A stretch of 64,000 nucleotides of DNA from Choristoneura fumiferana (taxonomy: Eukaryota; Arthropoda; Insecta; Lepidoptera; Tortricidae): the NCBI RefSeq assembly GCF_025370935.1, contig NC_133496.1, positions 7,752,536 to 7,816,535 of the forward strand. The letters are read 5' to 3'. The position numbers and the translations under genes are program-made. Below the pieces are notes generated by a model. That model did no database searches and was not told the origin of the DNA. It saw only the letters and a list, made by a program, of their open reading frames with translations. This document shows positions 21,701-30,730 of this stretch, piece after piece. Within the stretch, counting starts at the first letter, position 1, and each line of letters begins with the position of its first letter.

Positions 21701-21969
21701 TTTTGTCCGCTTTGGCTAAGTCTCATGAGCGAAATGCTCGTAATTACAACAAAGGACGTCGGTCAAATGAATACGAAGTAGGAGATGTTGTGTGGAAAAA
21801 AACGTTCCCTCAGAGTGATGCCAGTAAATTCTTCATGGCAAAACTCGCACCTCGTTATGAGAAATGTCGTGTGTTATGTAAACATTCTCCTCTGGTATAC
21901 GAGCTGGAAAGTGTCGTTACTGGTAAGAATTTAGGTTTTTGGCATATTCAACACCTTAAAGGTGATTAA
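18778..21969 (+). CDS. pol: pol polyprotein (PR-RT-RNaseH-IN), copy A
   Basis: An open frame of 1064 codons entered by frameshift from gag. Numbering below counts from the GTG at 18871, which is not a true start. The protease has LLDSGSS with Asp41. The reverse transcriptase has Asp287 (SSIDLKSAF) and YLDD at 350-353. RNase H has Asp502, Glu544 and Asp570. Integrase has an HHCC-type zinc region (HCDELVH ... CDVC), then Asp756, Asp816 and Glu852 with 35 residues between the last two, the exact DD35E spacing. The C-terminus (LGFWHIQHLKGD) closes a GPF/Y-like module; there is no chromodomain. Pol appears intact although the gag in front of it is broken. It differs from copy B at only four residues, all in the first ~150. 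Confidence 0.95.
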   Translation, partial: LINSNRFSKSVSSSSGRKRGNSSRDSVNRDGVKLNAFVSSSVSAVRNFVDSGDDRPYISLVIYNHRLNGLLDSGSSISILGSDLSDLFLSLGAPLHGCRDITYIATANDSQAMVKGYLSLPVKVRNLTRVIKFYVIPDVTTPLILGVDFWKAFNIAPNLFKDFSVNKDVATQNFVSEVRLHSFDQLNPDQRVIADNMIRNFESISFERKGLGRTDLLVHTIDTGDCKPIKQRYYPISPHRLVELNRQLDEMLAQDVVEASTSAWNNPTLFTPKSNGELRFCIDSRKLNSVSKHDAYPLPYVSGILDQLRDARFLSSIDLKSAFWQIPLDEQSKERTAFTVPGRGLFQFKVMCFGLTGAPATQQRLMDKLFGPEFNGRLFVYLDDIIVVSKAFDDHISLLNRVLDRLKSANLTINFGKSKFFRSELKYLGYVVDERGLRTDPSKIQSIVDYPTPCNRKEVKMFLGTASYYRRFIQNFSDIAAPLNALTSTRKNAPPFVWSDDADKSFQKLKSALVSAPILSCPDFSKPFAVHCDASGYGIGGTLTQTSADGQEHPIAFASRSLNKAERNYSATEREALAVVFSIEHFRPYLEGGQRFQVVTDHSSLKWFFNLTNPTGRLARWGCRLSPYDFEIVHRKGKEHVVPDALSRAVPVLEIHSCDWYNKLYQKCERFPTSCPNFIINDGKLYRYSKNKFNFSNEFDWKEVVPSDRRSELLQSCHCDELVHLGTFKTYKRLSQNYYWPDLYQDVVNFIKNCDVCSAYKHSQKPPAGLMGNPKVCSRPFESISMDLVGPLPRSRAGYTYIFTVVCCFSKYVLLFPLRRAVGKTIAQRLEDEVFLKHGIPRTVIADHGTQFTGRELNALFERYDIPQVHLIPRHCPQVSTVERYHRTLMTAVSILVQQDHRLWDTTLPKVQFALNTTVNESTRFTPFFLVHGREAIPCGKVYVSQRTSQLDLSCASPEDYAAKLGGLHDVFNRVLSALAKSHERNARNYNKGRRSNEYEVGDVVWKKTFPQSDASKFFMAKLAPRYEKCRVLCKHSPLVYELESVVTGKNLGFWHIQHLKGD

Positions 21970-22587
21970 CTTTACTCATTGCATAGACTTATGCTTCTAT
22001 TCTGCTGTAGACGCTGGACGTGCAGTCCGTTGTTGTTTTACCTCTCACTGCACCGCCAGGGTCTCAGTGTTGTTCATAGTTTAGTTTGTTTTACTTGATC
22101 AGTCAGTAGCTGCTCTGATGAAGCTCTTGACTGATAGACGTGTAGGTTCGATAAGGTGTTATTTTTTTTCCCCTTATCCTTTGATAAGGTGTTAGTGGGA
22201 TGGTTTTTTTCCTCGTTCAGTCCGTAGCTGTTTAATAAAGCTCTTGACTGGTAAAGCGCGTGGGTTCGATAGGGTGTTGTTTTTTTTGTATCCTTTTATT
22301 CTATAGGATGTTTCTTTTTATCCTACGATAGGAACTATTTTAGGTTTACTTCGCTTTGCGTTGTTTTCTTTTTTTCATTGTTATTCTTTGGTTAAGAATT
22401 GATGTTATGGTGAGTTGAATCGCTTGGTATTTCTTGCCGGCGTCTCTACTGTTTGTAAGTCAGGACACTGGACGTTTTCCTTCGAGTCTCGCGTTCAGAT
22501 GTTGTTTTGTATTCTCGGTGTGTTGTAGAAGCTGGGGGCCAGCTTAAAATTTTGCCTTACGTCAAATTTTCCTTGGGTTGGGGGTAC
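21970..22587 (+). other. 3' untranslated region and polypurine tract, copy A
   Basis: No env-like frame. A two-unit repeat is visible: CAGTCAGTAGCTG...CTCTTGACTG...GGTTCGATAAGGTGTT, then CAGTCCGTAGCTG...CTCTTGACTG...GGTTCGATAGGGTGTT. Small hairpins such as CCTTATC...GATAAGG follow each unit. The G-rich TTGGGTTGGGGGTAC at 22573-22587 just before the LTR is the likely polypurine tract for plus-strand priming. Confidence 0.7.
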
Positions 22588-23882
22588 TGTGACGTATAAA
22601 AATTTTAACCCTTGCCTTTTCTTTTTTTTTAAATAAACGCTCAACAAACGCCGTTGTATGGTTACAGTTTCCTTTGACTTTTGTTGGTGACGTTTAAAAT
22701 TAAAACTCAACTGTCAGTGTTGCTGCCAGTAAATTTCAGTCCTTACGGTTTTATGTGTTTTTCAAATTGAAGAGAACATGTTTTTGTCTGAAGTGATGTT
22801 ACTATTTCAGGATAAATCAAGTAAGTACTTGTTTTCATCTTTTCAGAATAGATCGGCTTCGTTATATTTTTCTCCGTTTAACTTGGATTATGTCTCAGCG
22901 CTTGCGCATGACAACATTCAAGAAGTGTCAGAAGGTCGAACTGACTTGACAACCTGTCATTTTTTTTCTCTCTGAGGGCCGCCGTCCAAGAGCTGCGAGA
23001 GCTTTCTTTTTACATTTGGCTATTGCCGCAGACGTTCCTCCTTTCTATCCCTTCACCTCGTATTTTCTTTCAAACGAACGCGCTGAGCATAATTTTGCAA
23101 ACGCGACGCCAAATGTCGCGTGGTAAGTTTATATTTTTTTTGAGAATTCAATTTTGGCGGTAGCTTCGTGTACTGCAAGTGGTAACCGGATTTTGTCCAT
23201 TTCAGCATAACAACACGACGTGGAGCTGCTGAAACCTCCGGAGAGTCGACAGACGTCACCCTTAGCCTGGCCAGCTAAAGCGGGACCTTCATTCCTCTCC
23301 GGTGAGTCCAACAGTTTCGACCACAGAACTCCCGGAACCAGTTGCCCATAGGACAACTTGCGTCTCGTCCTATCGTCACCCTTTTAATTTTTCTAATCCT
23401 GGGTATTTCTATTTCAGGAGGTTTTTGACGTCCAGGTTTTTGACGTCCAGGTTCCATGCGTGGAGGTTTTTCTCGAAGTTTCAAGTCTTAGAGGTTCGCC
23501 CTTTGCCTGGGTCAACTTTCCTTCGGGTTGGTCGAGTCCCTGCGGGCTCCCGTGGTCCACCTCTCCAGGACACCTAGATAGCCGCCAAACCCCTGGGTAG
23601 TTCTCCGAGCCGAGGTACACTCATTTTTTACCATTAAACTTCCGGTCCAGTCGCCGCATCGACTGGTGGCGCTCAACATTTTCCTTTTAAATAACTTTAC
23701 TAAGCGAACAAAAACTGTGCAGGCGGACATTCAGTTGAGGTAGCCCAAACAACCCACCAGCTCTATTTAACTACTGGCTAGCCGAGAGCCCTATTCTTAT
23801 GTATTGCTTTTTTTTCTGGTGGAAATAAAGACATTGTCCAGAAACCGTTGTTTTTTTTTATATCATCGACTTAGACGTCACA
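22588..23882 (+). repeat. 3' LTR, copy A (1295 bp)
   Basis: Same ends (TGTGACGT...ACGTCACA) and same internal intron-like signals as the 5' LTR. AATAAA at 23824-23829. It is followed by ATAT, matching the base context before the 5' LTR. Confidence 0.95.
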
Positions 23883-24144
23883 ATATAATATATGCGTAAT
23901 ATTACCTACCATGCCGAAGCAACAGCATGTCGCGGATCTACAATCTGTTTTGTTGACGTAGCCTGTTGCGGATATTGCGTTGTTAATTCATATTTTTCTT
24001 TGATTTGACTAATTTTAAAAATTCGTTCTGTATAAATAAGATTATAATAGTCTCTGATAAATACATACTTAAATAAATATGAAACGAAAACTGTCACAGC
24101 TAATTACCTACTTATTATTGTGTTTTATTTTACCGATTTATTGC

Positions 24145-24485
24145 AGACTGTGGAGCGGTAAGCGGCAGCGTAGGACGTCCATCAATGAGATGGACAGATG
24201 ACCTGGTCAAAGCCGCGCGTTCACGGTGGATGCAGGCCGCTTCCTACCGAAGCAACTTGAAGTCTATGGGGGGCCTATGTCTGGGTGACACTCTTTCCCG
24301 GCCCGGATAGTACCGGATGGAAATACCGACCCTGTTTTTCGTGTACACGCCCATAGAAGCTCACGTCAGTTTCTATGGGCGTGGACACAAAAACAGGGTC
24401 GGTATTCCATGTCTGTATTATCCGGGCCGGGAAAGAGTGTCACCCCTATGTCCAACAGTGGTAATCCTACGGCTGATATGATGAT
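24145..24485 (+). mobile_element. RTE-type LINE 3' end interrupted by a MITE, copy A
   Basis: GAGCGGTAAGCGGCAGCGTA, GAGATGGACAGATGACC and GCGTTCACGGTGGATGCAGG precede the MITE at 24283-24445. CTATGTCCAACAGTGG and a GATGATGGTGACG tail follow it. The family ending CCTATGTCCAGCAGTGG is simply split. Confidence 0.75.
24283..24445. mobile_element. Foldback MITE in the LINE tail, copy A
   Basis: Left end GGGTGACACTCTTTCCCGGC and right end GCCGGGAAAGAGTGTCACCC are perfect inverted repeats; arms continue to about 75 bp. Flanks are CTATGTCT and CTATGTCC, 7 of 8 matching, so an 8 bp target duplication (hAT-like) is likely. The equivalent in copy B is 37470-37634. Confidence 0.8.
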
Positions 24486-24829
24486 GGTGACGATGACTGA
24501 ATTTATTAAGAAAAGGTTACTTCATAAGTCCCTTTATTTTCGATTCCATGCTTCTAAAAGATCCATCCTTTCCAATGTAAACGGCAACAGGTAGAGGGTT
24601 GGCTCGTTAAGGAAATAACTACGTATGCAATTTGTATTCTGAACGGAATATATTTTCTTAAGCGTTTCTTACTTACTAACTATGCTTAGACACAGTTTAT
24701 ATAAACAAATTACATGCTAGTAGCTAATGGATCAGTCATTAATTAAAAAAAAATAGACAAAACGTCCTTACTATTCTTAGGTACTAATATCGTCGTCATA
24801 AGTAGCGTCGTTTGTTTCTTCAACTTTCA

Positions 24830-24995
24830 TGCCTCAAATACTAACTGATTGTGATGAAATTTGATTTGAATATAGTTCGAGATCCTGAGTAGGACATAGC
24901 TTCTTTAGTTATTTCAGACATGCAGCTATCTACATACTAAAATTTCATCCAAATTCGTCAAGCCGTTTTAGAGGCGAAGGAGTTACAAACGTACA
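24830..24995 (+). repeat. 'GTTGCCCGCGGC' family fragment, copy A
   Basis: GATGAAATTTGATTTGAATA, TTTCATCCAAATTCGTCAAG and GGAGTTACAAACGTACACA are the family's 3' half; the head is missing. Confidence 0.5.
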
Positions 24996-24999
24996 CATA

Positions 25000-25448
25000 C
25001 GATCCCTATTAACAGAGCCGGGTCTGTAATAAATGGTAATTTTGGGATTATTATGTCAAAGTCAATATAAAACAGTTTATTTGACTTTTGCAAATTGAGA
25101 AAGGTATGCTGAGATGGTTTGGCCATGTCGAGAGAATGAATGAAGAACGATTGACGAAAAGTGTATGAGGCGAGTGTGAATGAAAGTGTTGGAAGGGGTA
25201 GACCTAGGCGGACGTTTCGAGACCAAATCAGGGACGTCTTGAAAAAAGGCCAGGTCAAGAGTTACCCTAAACGAAAGAGCATGTATGAAGGGAATAATAA
25301 AAGTGGACGAACCGAAACAAGTATGTAAGGATCGTAGCAAGTGGAAAGAAGGTCTCTGCTACCCCTATGGAAAGAGGCGTGATTATATGTATGTATGTAT
25401 TTGACTTTTGCCCAATAATTGCAGATCCGACTCTGTTAATAGGGATCG
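25000..25448. mobile_element. TIR element carrying a LINE insertion, copy A
   Basis: CGATCCCTATTAACAGAG at the left and CTCTGTTAATAGGGATCG at the right are perfect inverted repeats. Between them a LINE tail is inserted at 25092-25397. Without it the host element would be only about 130 bp, the size of a MITE. Confidence 0.75.
25092..25397 (+). pseudogene. Non-LTR reverse transcriptase C-terminus, copy A
   Basis: It reads as a LINE C-terminus with the landmarks MLRWFGHVERMNEERLTK, then GRPRRTF and DQIRDVLKKGQ, with frame breaks from single-base indels in this copy. It ends in (TATG)n. The flanks TATTTGACTTTTGC at 25078-25091 and 25398-25411 are a perfect 14-base target duplication. Confidence 0.8.
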
Positions 25449-25794
25449 TTGGACTGTTAGTTAGTGCAAAACAATAGGTACCATCTAAGGGCACTCCCAA
25501 AATACTTCCTCTCGCTAGATGCTTCAAAGCTCCCAAAAATATGTAAATGTCAACATATTATTCTGATGCTAAAATGTTACCTAACTTTTACCTTTAGTTC
25601 TAAAAACTAAAACGCGCCATTTAATTTGACGGAATTATTTCGTTTATCTTTTCGAGTTTCCCCTAATCTTAGGACAAAGGTCTTTCAAAACATTCCATTT
25701 GCAGGTAATTATTTGGAACCTGACACATTCTTTTGTTCTAAAAACAGTAGGCCAGCTTCTATAAAACTTCTACTAATAGTATAAACGTTTTTTT

Positions 25795-25890
25795 TTTGTT
25801 GAAAAGGCAATGGGTGAGCTGCATCGCTTGAAGAACAGACTGATAACCGTTGGGAGAGAAAAGTCCTCGATTGGCGACCATTAACTGAGG
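25795..25890 (+). mobile_element. RTE-type LINE internal fragment, copy A
   Basis: AAAAGGCAATGGGTGAGCTG, CGTTGGGAGAGAAAAGTCCT and TGGCGACCATTAAC correspond to 5575-5645 of the copy at 5455. Copy B equivalent is 38995-39095. Confidence 0.65.
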
Positions 25891-25899
25891 AAAAAACGC

Positions 25900-26573
25900 A
25901 TCGCATTATATTTATTTGCAGTGTAATGTAACTATGTTTGCTCGGGTGGAATTTTTCAACTCAAATTTAAAGTGGATGTCTTCAACCGATCGAGCTGAAA
26001 ATTTTACACGCATGTATAAATCCGATGACAATGCAATATTATTATAACATGGAGGTTTATCTGATGATAAAGCTAGCGGTGACCATAGGAACTCTGTTGA
26101 TAAACGACACGACCGCATCGAGTTTGGACTCGTTTGTCGTCTTGACGAGTACTTGGTAATCAGTGGCATAAAGTACAGTCAGCAAAAAAAACTTATATTA
26201 GAAGAATTTTAAGAAAAACTTTTACTGAAATGTTTACAGAACCCTTCATGTAAGAGTCCGAGTCGCACTTGACCATTTTTTATTAATTCCCAAAATATAA
26301 TGAACTCTTGTGGTTCGAATTCAAATGATTGATATTATTTTTATTATTATCAAAAAGATAAAAACTTTCCCTACTGTATGACGAATGTCTTATGAAATTT
26401 CTTTGAAAGCTTTAATTACGTTATTAACTTAAAATTAAAAGCTGGGGAATTGAAGTGCGCAAGGGGATAGGGAAAAAGAGAAAAAGTTTACAAAAAAAAA
26501 CGAGTACAATTTTCTGAAGAACGGCAGTTTTTCTTTGCCATTTTATAGATTAATATTTTTAATCAACACCATT
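25900..26573. other. Intergenic right part of copy A
   Basis: Includes AACCCTTCATGTAAGAGTCC and GTCGCACTTGACC at 26240-26275, a tail form of the 'TTTAGGGTTCCGTA' retroposon family in reverse. Nothing coding. It ends at the gap. Confidence 0.4.
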
Positions 26574-26673
26574 NNNNNNNNNNNNNNNNNNNNNNNNNNN
26601 NNNNNNNNNNNNNNNNNNNNNNNNNNNNNNNNNNNNNNNNNNNNNNNNNNNNNNNNNNNNNNNNNNNNNNNNN
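26574..26673. other. Assembly gap, exactly 100 N
   Basis: One hundred Ns, the customary placeholder for a gap of unknown length. The two sides are the two ends of the same 13.1 kb block. Confidence 1.
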
Positions 26674-27429
26674 GGCGAGCAGGCGCAACGACTGCATGTA
26701 TCACGCATTTATGGAGGCGTCTTATGCATGCATCATATGCACATCTGCATATTCCTTGCTTAGATGCTGTGCTCCACGGAGCTTGCTTAACATATCAAAA
26801 TAACCTGCGTTTTACAAAATAATTATCTAAAAATCTAACTGATATTATAAACTTATTACGTATTCTTTGAGCTAAAACAGCCGGATAGATTTGATGAAAT
26901 TTGATATGCGGAACGATGGGCCTCTGCATACATATGCCATTTTTCAACCCAAATTTACAAGCATTAGGTACATAGTAATAAAATTGTAATGAGTGCGTTC
27001 TCGCCAACAAAAGGTCATATAAGTTTAGCGAGTGGATTTAGAAAGTAAACAAATGTATGACGTAATACCTATTAGAAATAAATAAAAAGCGGTTTTTTTT
27101 TATTAATAAAACTATTACGGATGTTCTGAAATACACGGCCGGGGGCACCTCCCGTCAACCTGGTGGAATATTATGCAAAAACTTTTTACCAAACACTTTA
27201 CCCGACCTAACACCCAGACAGAATGTCTTAGCGCCACATGATTAGGAGAGTCGACCCCACTTAAAGTGGGATAGAGCAAACAAAAAGAATAAGGATGTTC
27301 TTTACACAACGTAAAATGTGCCAGAGCGAGAGAGAGAGAACACCGGAAAATACAAAAAAAAAACGTTGAATACTTTTTCAGTGGGATTCATTCCAAAACT
27401 AAGAACAATAACCTAACCCAACCAACAAA

Positions 27430-27655
27430 AATTTAGAAAACCCCGACTTGGTCACTTCGAAGTTCAATATCTCTAAAACGGCTGAACCGATTTTGATAAA
27501 ACATGTCTAAGAACCATTGCTAGAAAACCTGCTTTTAAATAAAAAAACCGCATTCAAATCAGTCCACCCGTTTAAGAGCTACGGTGCCAGACAGACAGAT
27601 ACACATAGCGGTCAAACTTATAACACCCCTCTTTTTGCGTCGAGGGGTTAAAAAA
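27430..27655 (+). repeat. 'AACCCCGACTTGGTC' family repeat, copy B
   Basis: Equivalent of 14245-14480, with small indels in the CAGACAGACAG part. Confidence 0.7.
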
Positions 27656-27897
27656 CAAACACACTGTGGACACGAACGCCAGGGACGGCAATGAATACCA
27701 CTACTTATTTATAATTTTCTGGAAATGCCAATGGAAATTAAGTAGCTTTTTTTGAAATTTAAATTCAGTTTAGAACCAATGGCTTATGATAGGGTAGCTA
27801 ATAACTTCTTTGCACACCACAGTTTGTACATAGGTAAACATATAGATATTAAGACGACAATGATAATGCCAGCTCACCATGATAATACTAAATATAT

Positions 27898-29190
27898 TGT
27901 GACGTATAAAAATTTTAACCCTTGCCTTTTCTTTTTTTTTAAATAAACGCTCAACAAACGCCGTTGCATGGTTACAGTTTCCTTTGACTTTTGTTGGTGA
28001 CGTTTAAAAATTAAAACTCAACTGTCAGTGTTGCTGCCAGTAAATTTCAGTCCTTACGGTTTTATGTGTTTTCCAAATTGAAGAGAACATGTTCTTGTCT
28101 GAAGTGATGTTACTATTTCAGGATAAATCAAGTAAGTACTTGTTTTCATCTTTTCAGAATAGATCGGCTTCGTTATATTTTTCTCCGTTTAACTTGGATT
28201 ATGTCTCAGCGCTTGCGCATGACAACATTCAAGAAGTGTCAGAAGGTCGAACTGACATGACAACCGGTCATTTTTTTTTTCTGAGGGCCGCCGTCCAAGA
28301 GCTGCGAGAGCTTTCTTTTTACATTTGGCTATTGCCGCAGACGTTCCTCCTTTCTATCCCTTCACCTCGTATTTTCTTTCAAACGAACGCGCTGAGCATA
28401 ATTTTGCAAACGCGACGCCAAATGTCGCGTGGTAAGTTTATATTTTTTTTGAGAATTCATTTTGGCGGTAGCTTCGTGTACTGCAAGTGGTAACCGGATT
28501 TTGTCCATTTCAGCATAACAACACGACGTGGAGCTGCTGAAACCTCCGGAGAGTCGACAGACGTCACCCTCAGCCTGGCCAGCTAAAGCGGGACCTTCAT
28601 TCCTCTCCGGTGAGTCCCACAATTTCGACCACAGAACTCCAGGAACCAGTTGCCCATAGGACAACTTGCGTCTCGTCCTATCGTCACCCTTTTAATTTTT
28701 CTAATCCTGGGTATTTCTATTTCAGGAGGTTTTTGACGTCCAGGTTTTGACGTCCAGGTTTCATGCGTGGAGGTTTTTCTCGAAGTTTCAAGTCTTAGAG
28801 GTTCGCCCTTTGCCTGGGTCAACTTTCCTTCGGGTTGGTCGAGTCCCTGCGGGCTCCCGTGGTCCACCTCTCCAGGACACCTAGATAGCCGCCAAACCCC
28901 TGGGTAGTTCTCCGAGCCGAGGTACACTCATTTTTTACCATTAAACTTCCGGTCCAGTCGCCGCATCGACTGGTGGCGCTCAACATTTTCCTTTTAAATA
29001 ACTTTACTAAGCGAACAAAAACTGTGCAGGCGGACATTCAGTTGAGGTAGCCCAAACAACCCACCAGCTCTATTTAACTACTGGCTAGCCGAGAGCCCTA
29101 TTCTTATGTATTGCTTTTTTTTCTGGTGGAAATAAAGACATTGTCCAGAAACCGTTGTTTTTTTTTTATATCATCGACTTAGACGTCACA
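27898..29190 (+). repeat. 5' LTR, copy B (1293 bp)
   Basis: TGTGACGT...ACGTCACA ends. AATAAA at 29131-29136. Intron-like GTAAGT at 28432 with CAG ending at 28513. It differs from copy A's 5' LTR at several bases, including ATGTTCTTG for ATGTTTTTG at 28089-28097. Confidence 0.95.
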
Positions 29191-29191
29191 G

Positions 29192-29209
29192 TGGCGCCCA
29201 ACGTGGGGC
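29192..29209 (+). promoter_or_regulatory. Primer-binding site, tRNA-Lys(CUU), copy B
   Basis: Identical 18-nt site to copy A, one base after the LTR. Confidence 0.9.
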
Positions 29210-30730
29210 TTTAGTTTGGGTTAAATTCTATGTCGTTACTAGCTGTAGAAATTCTCAACTGAACTTTCTGCTTGTTATTTTTGTTCGCTTATATGTACTT
29301 TAATGAGTAATGACTGTTGTAAAGTTTGTAGTAAACAAATTGTCATGTTGAGTTTGTAATCAACAATTAAATTTTTTCCTTTCTAAACAATTTATGTGAA
29401 AAGTATGTTCATATTTAGTTGAGTTTGTAATCAACAATTAAAATTTTTCCTTTCTAAACAATTCATGTGAAAAGTATGTTCCATATTTAGTTGAGTTTGT
29501 AATCAACTACTTCACCTTATATCTTTATAAAAATTTGTGGGTGTACTTGTTGAATAAATTGTGGGTAGCTTATTAAGAGCCACCATTTTGTATAGCCGAA
29601 TGCAGTGTTATAAAACTAGCTCAACTCACTTGAATTAACAATATAATAATACACTTATTAACAATAATTTTCTCTTTTGGTAGCTTTTACAGTCAGCCTC
29701 AATAATAAAGTAATCAATAGTATTTTTTATTGTCATTGCGTTTCAAACTCCTATTGCTTGAAATTTTAGAGATAAATGCATTAATCATTAATTAATATAC
29801 TCTGTACTGTTTACTAGTCATTTTTGGTACAGTCAGTGACAATTATTTTGTACTTTTGTTAAAAATTTAAAAACATATTGCTGCCTTTCTGCAGTCACCT
29901 ATAATTTTAGGTACAGTCAGTAACAATTTTTTTGTGCACTTGTTAAATTTTTTTTTAAATATAATTATTGCTGCTTTTCTGCAGTTAGTTAATAATATTT
30001 GGTACAGTCGACAGTCAGTAAACATTTTCTTTTGAACTTTTGTTAAAAAATAAAAAAGAATAGTGCTGATTTTCTGCAGTTATTTGATAATATTTGGTAC
30101 AGATTACAGTCGGTAAACATTTTCTGTTGAACTTTTGGTATAATCAGGAACATTTATTTGTGAATAGTTTGGTTTGAAGTTTAAGAATACATTATTGCAT
30201 TTTTGCGGTCAGTTACAAAATTCATTACACCCAGCTGCATATTTTGTGTATTTTTGTTTAAAAATTAAAATATATTGCTACATTTCTGCGGTCTGTTACG
30301 AAATTAAGTACAGTCGGCTGCATATTTTGTGTATTTTTGTTAAAAAATTAAAATATATTGCTACATTTCTGCGGTCTGTTACGAAATTAAGTACAGTCGG
30401 CTGCATATTTTGTGTATTTTTGTTAAAAAATTAGAATACATTGCTACATTTCTGCGGTCGGTTACGAGATTTAGTACAGTCAGCTGCGTATTATGTGTAT
30501 TTTTGTTAAACATTAAAAATACATTGCTGTATTTCTGCAGTCGGTTATAACTTTCGGTACAGTCGGCGACAAATTTTTTTGTGTAATTAATTTTGAAAAA
30601 TAAAAAAATAAAACATTACTTACATTGCTGCATTTCTGAAGTAAGTCAATAGCGATTGTAAAATAGTGTTGACTAATTACTATTTTTTTTTATCTTTATT
30701 GGCATCTAACTGCTATTGCACGAATAGGAA
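29210..30730 (+). other. 5' leader with tandem-repeat arrays, copy B
   Basis: The 71 bp unit begins at 29347 and 29418, and a third, better preserved partial unit at 29490. The nine-unit degenerate array spans about 29815-30650. The array is retained in both copies at the same unit number. Confidence 0.75.

Larger units (their letters stand above)
14720..23882 (+). mobile_element. Ty3/gypsy LTR retrotransposon, copy A (9.16 kb)
   Basis: Two LTRs (14720-16015, 22588-23882), a tRNA-Lys primer site, leader, gag, pol and a polypurine tract occur in the canonical order. The order protease, reverse transcriptase, RNase H, integrase places it in Ty3/gypsy (Metaviridae). Long LTRs and a tRNA-Lys primer recall the Osvaldo-type lineage, but I cannot confirm that without a tree. 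The flanking bases are ATAT on both sides, consistent with a 4 bp target duplication. There is no env-like frame. Gag is broken by three indels in this copy while pol is intact. I see about a dozen differences between its two LTRs, which suggests a fairly recent insertion. Confidence 0.95.
13520..26573. repeat. 13.1 kb duplicated block, copy A
   Basis: The whole interval reappears at 26674-39781 in the same orientation. It includes the same 5' flank, one LTR retrotransposon at the same site, and the same nested LINE/MITE cluster. Copy A runs up to the first N of the 100-base gap. Differences are substitutions and many one-base indels; copy A's right part lacks single bases against copy B (for example at 24276, 24316 and 24547). 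See findings for the artefact reading. Confidence 0.95.

Noticed and set aside
26535..26822. 95-codon frame running through the N gap
   Set aside because: It is an artefact of reading through undefined bases.
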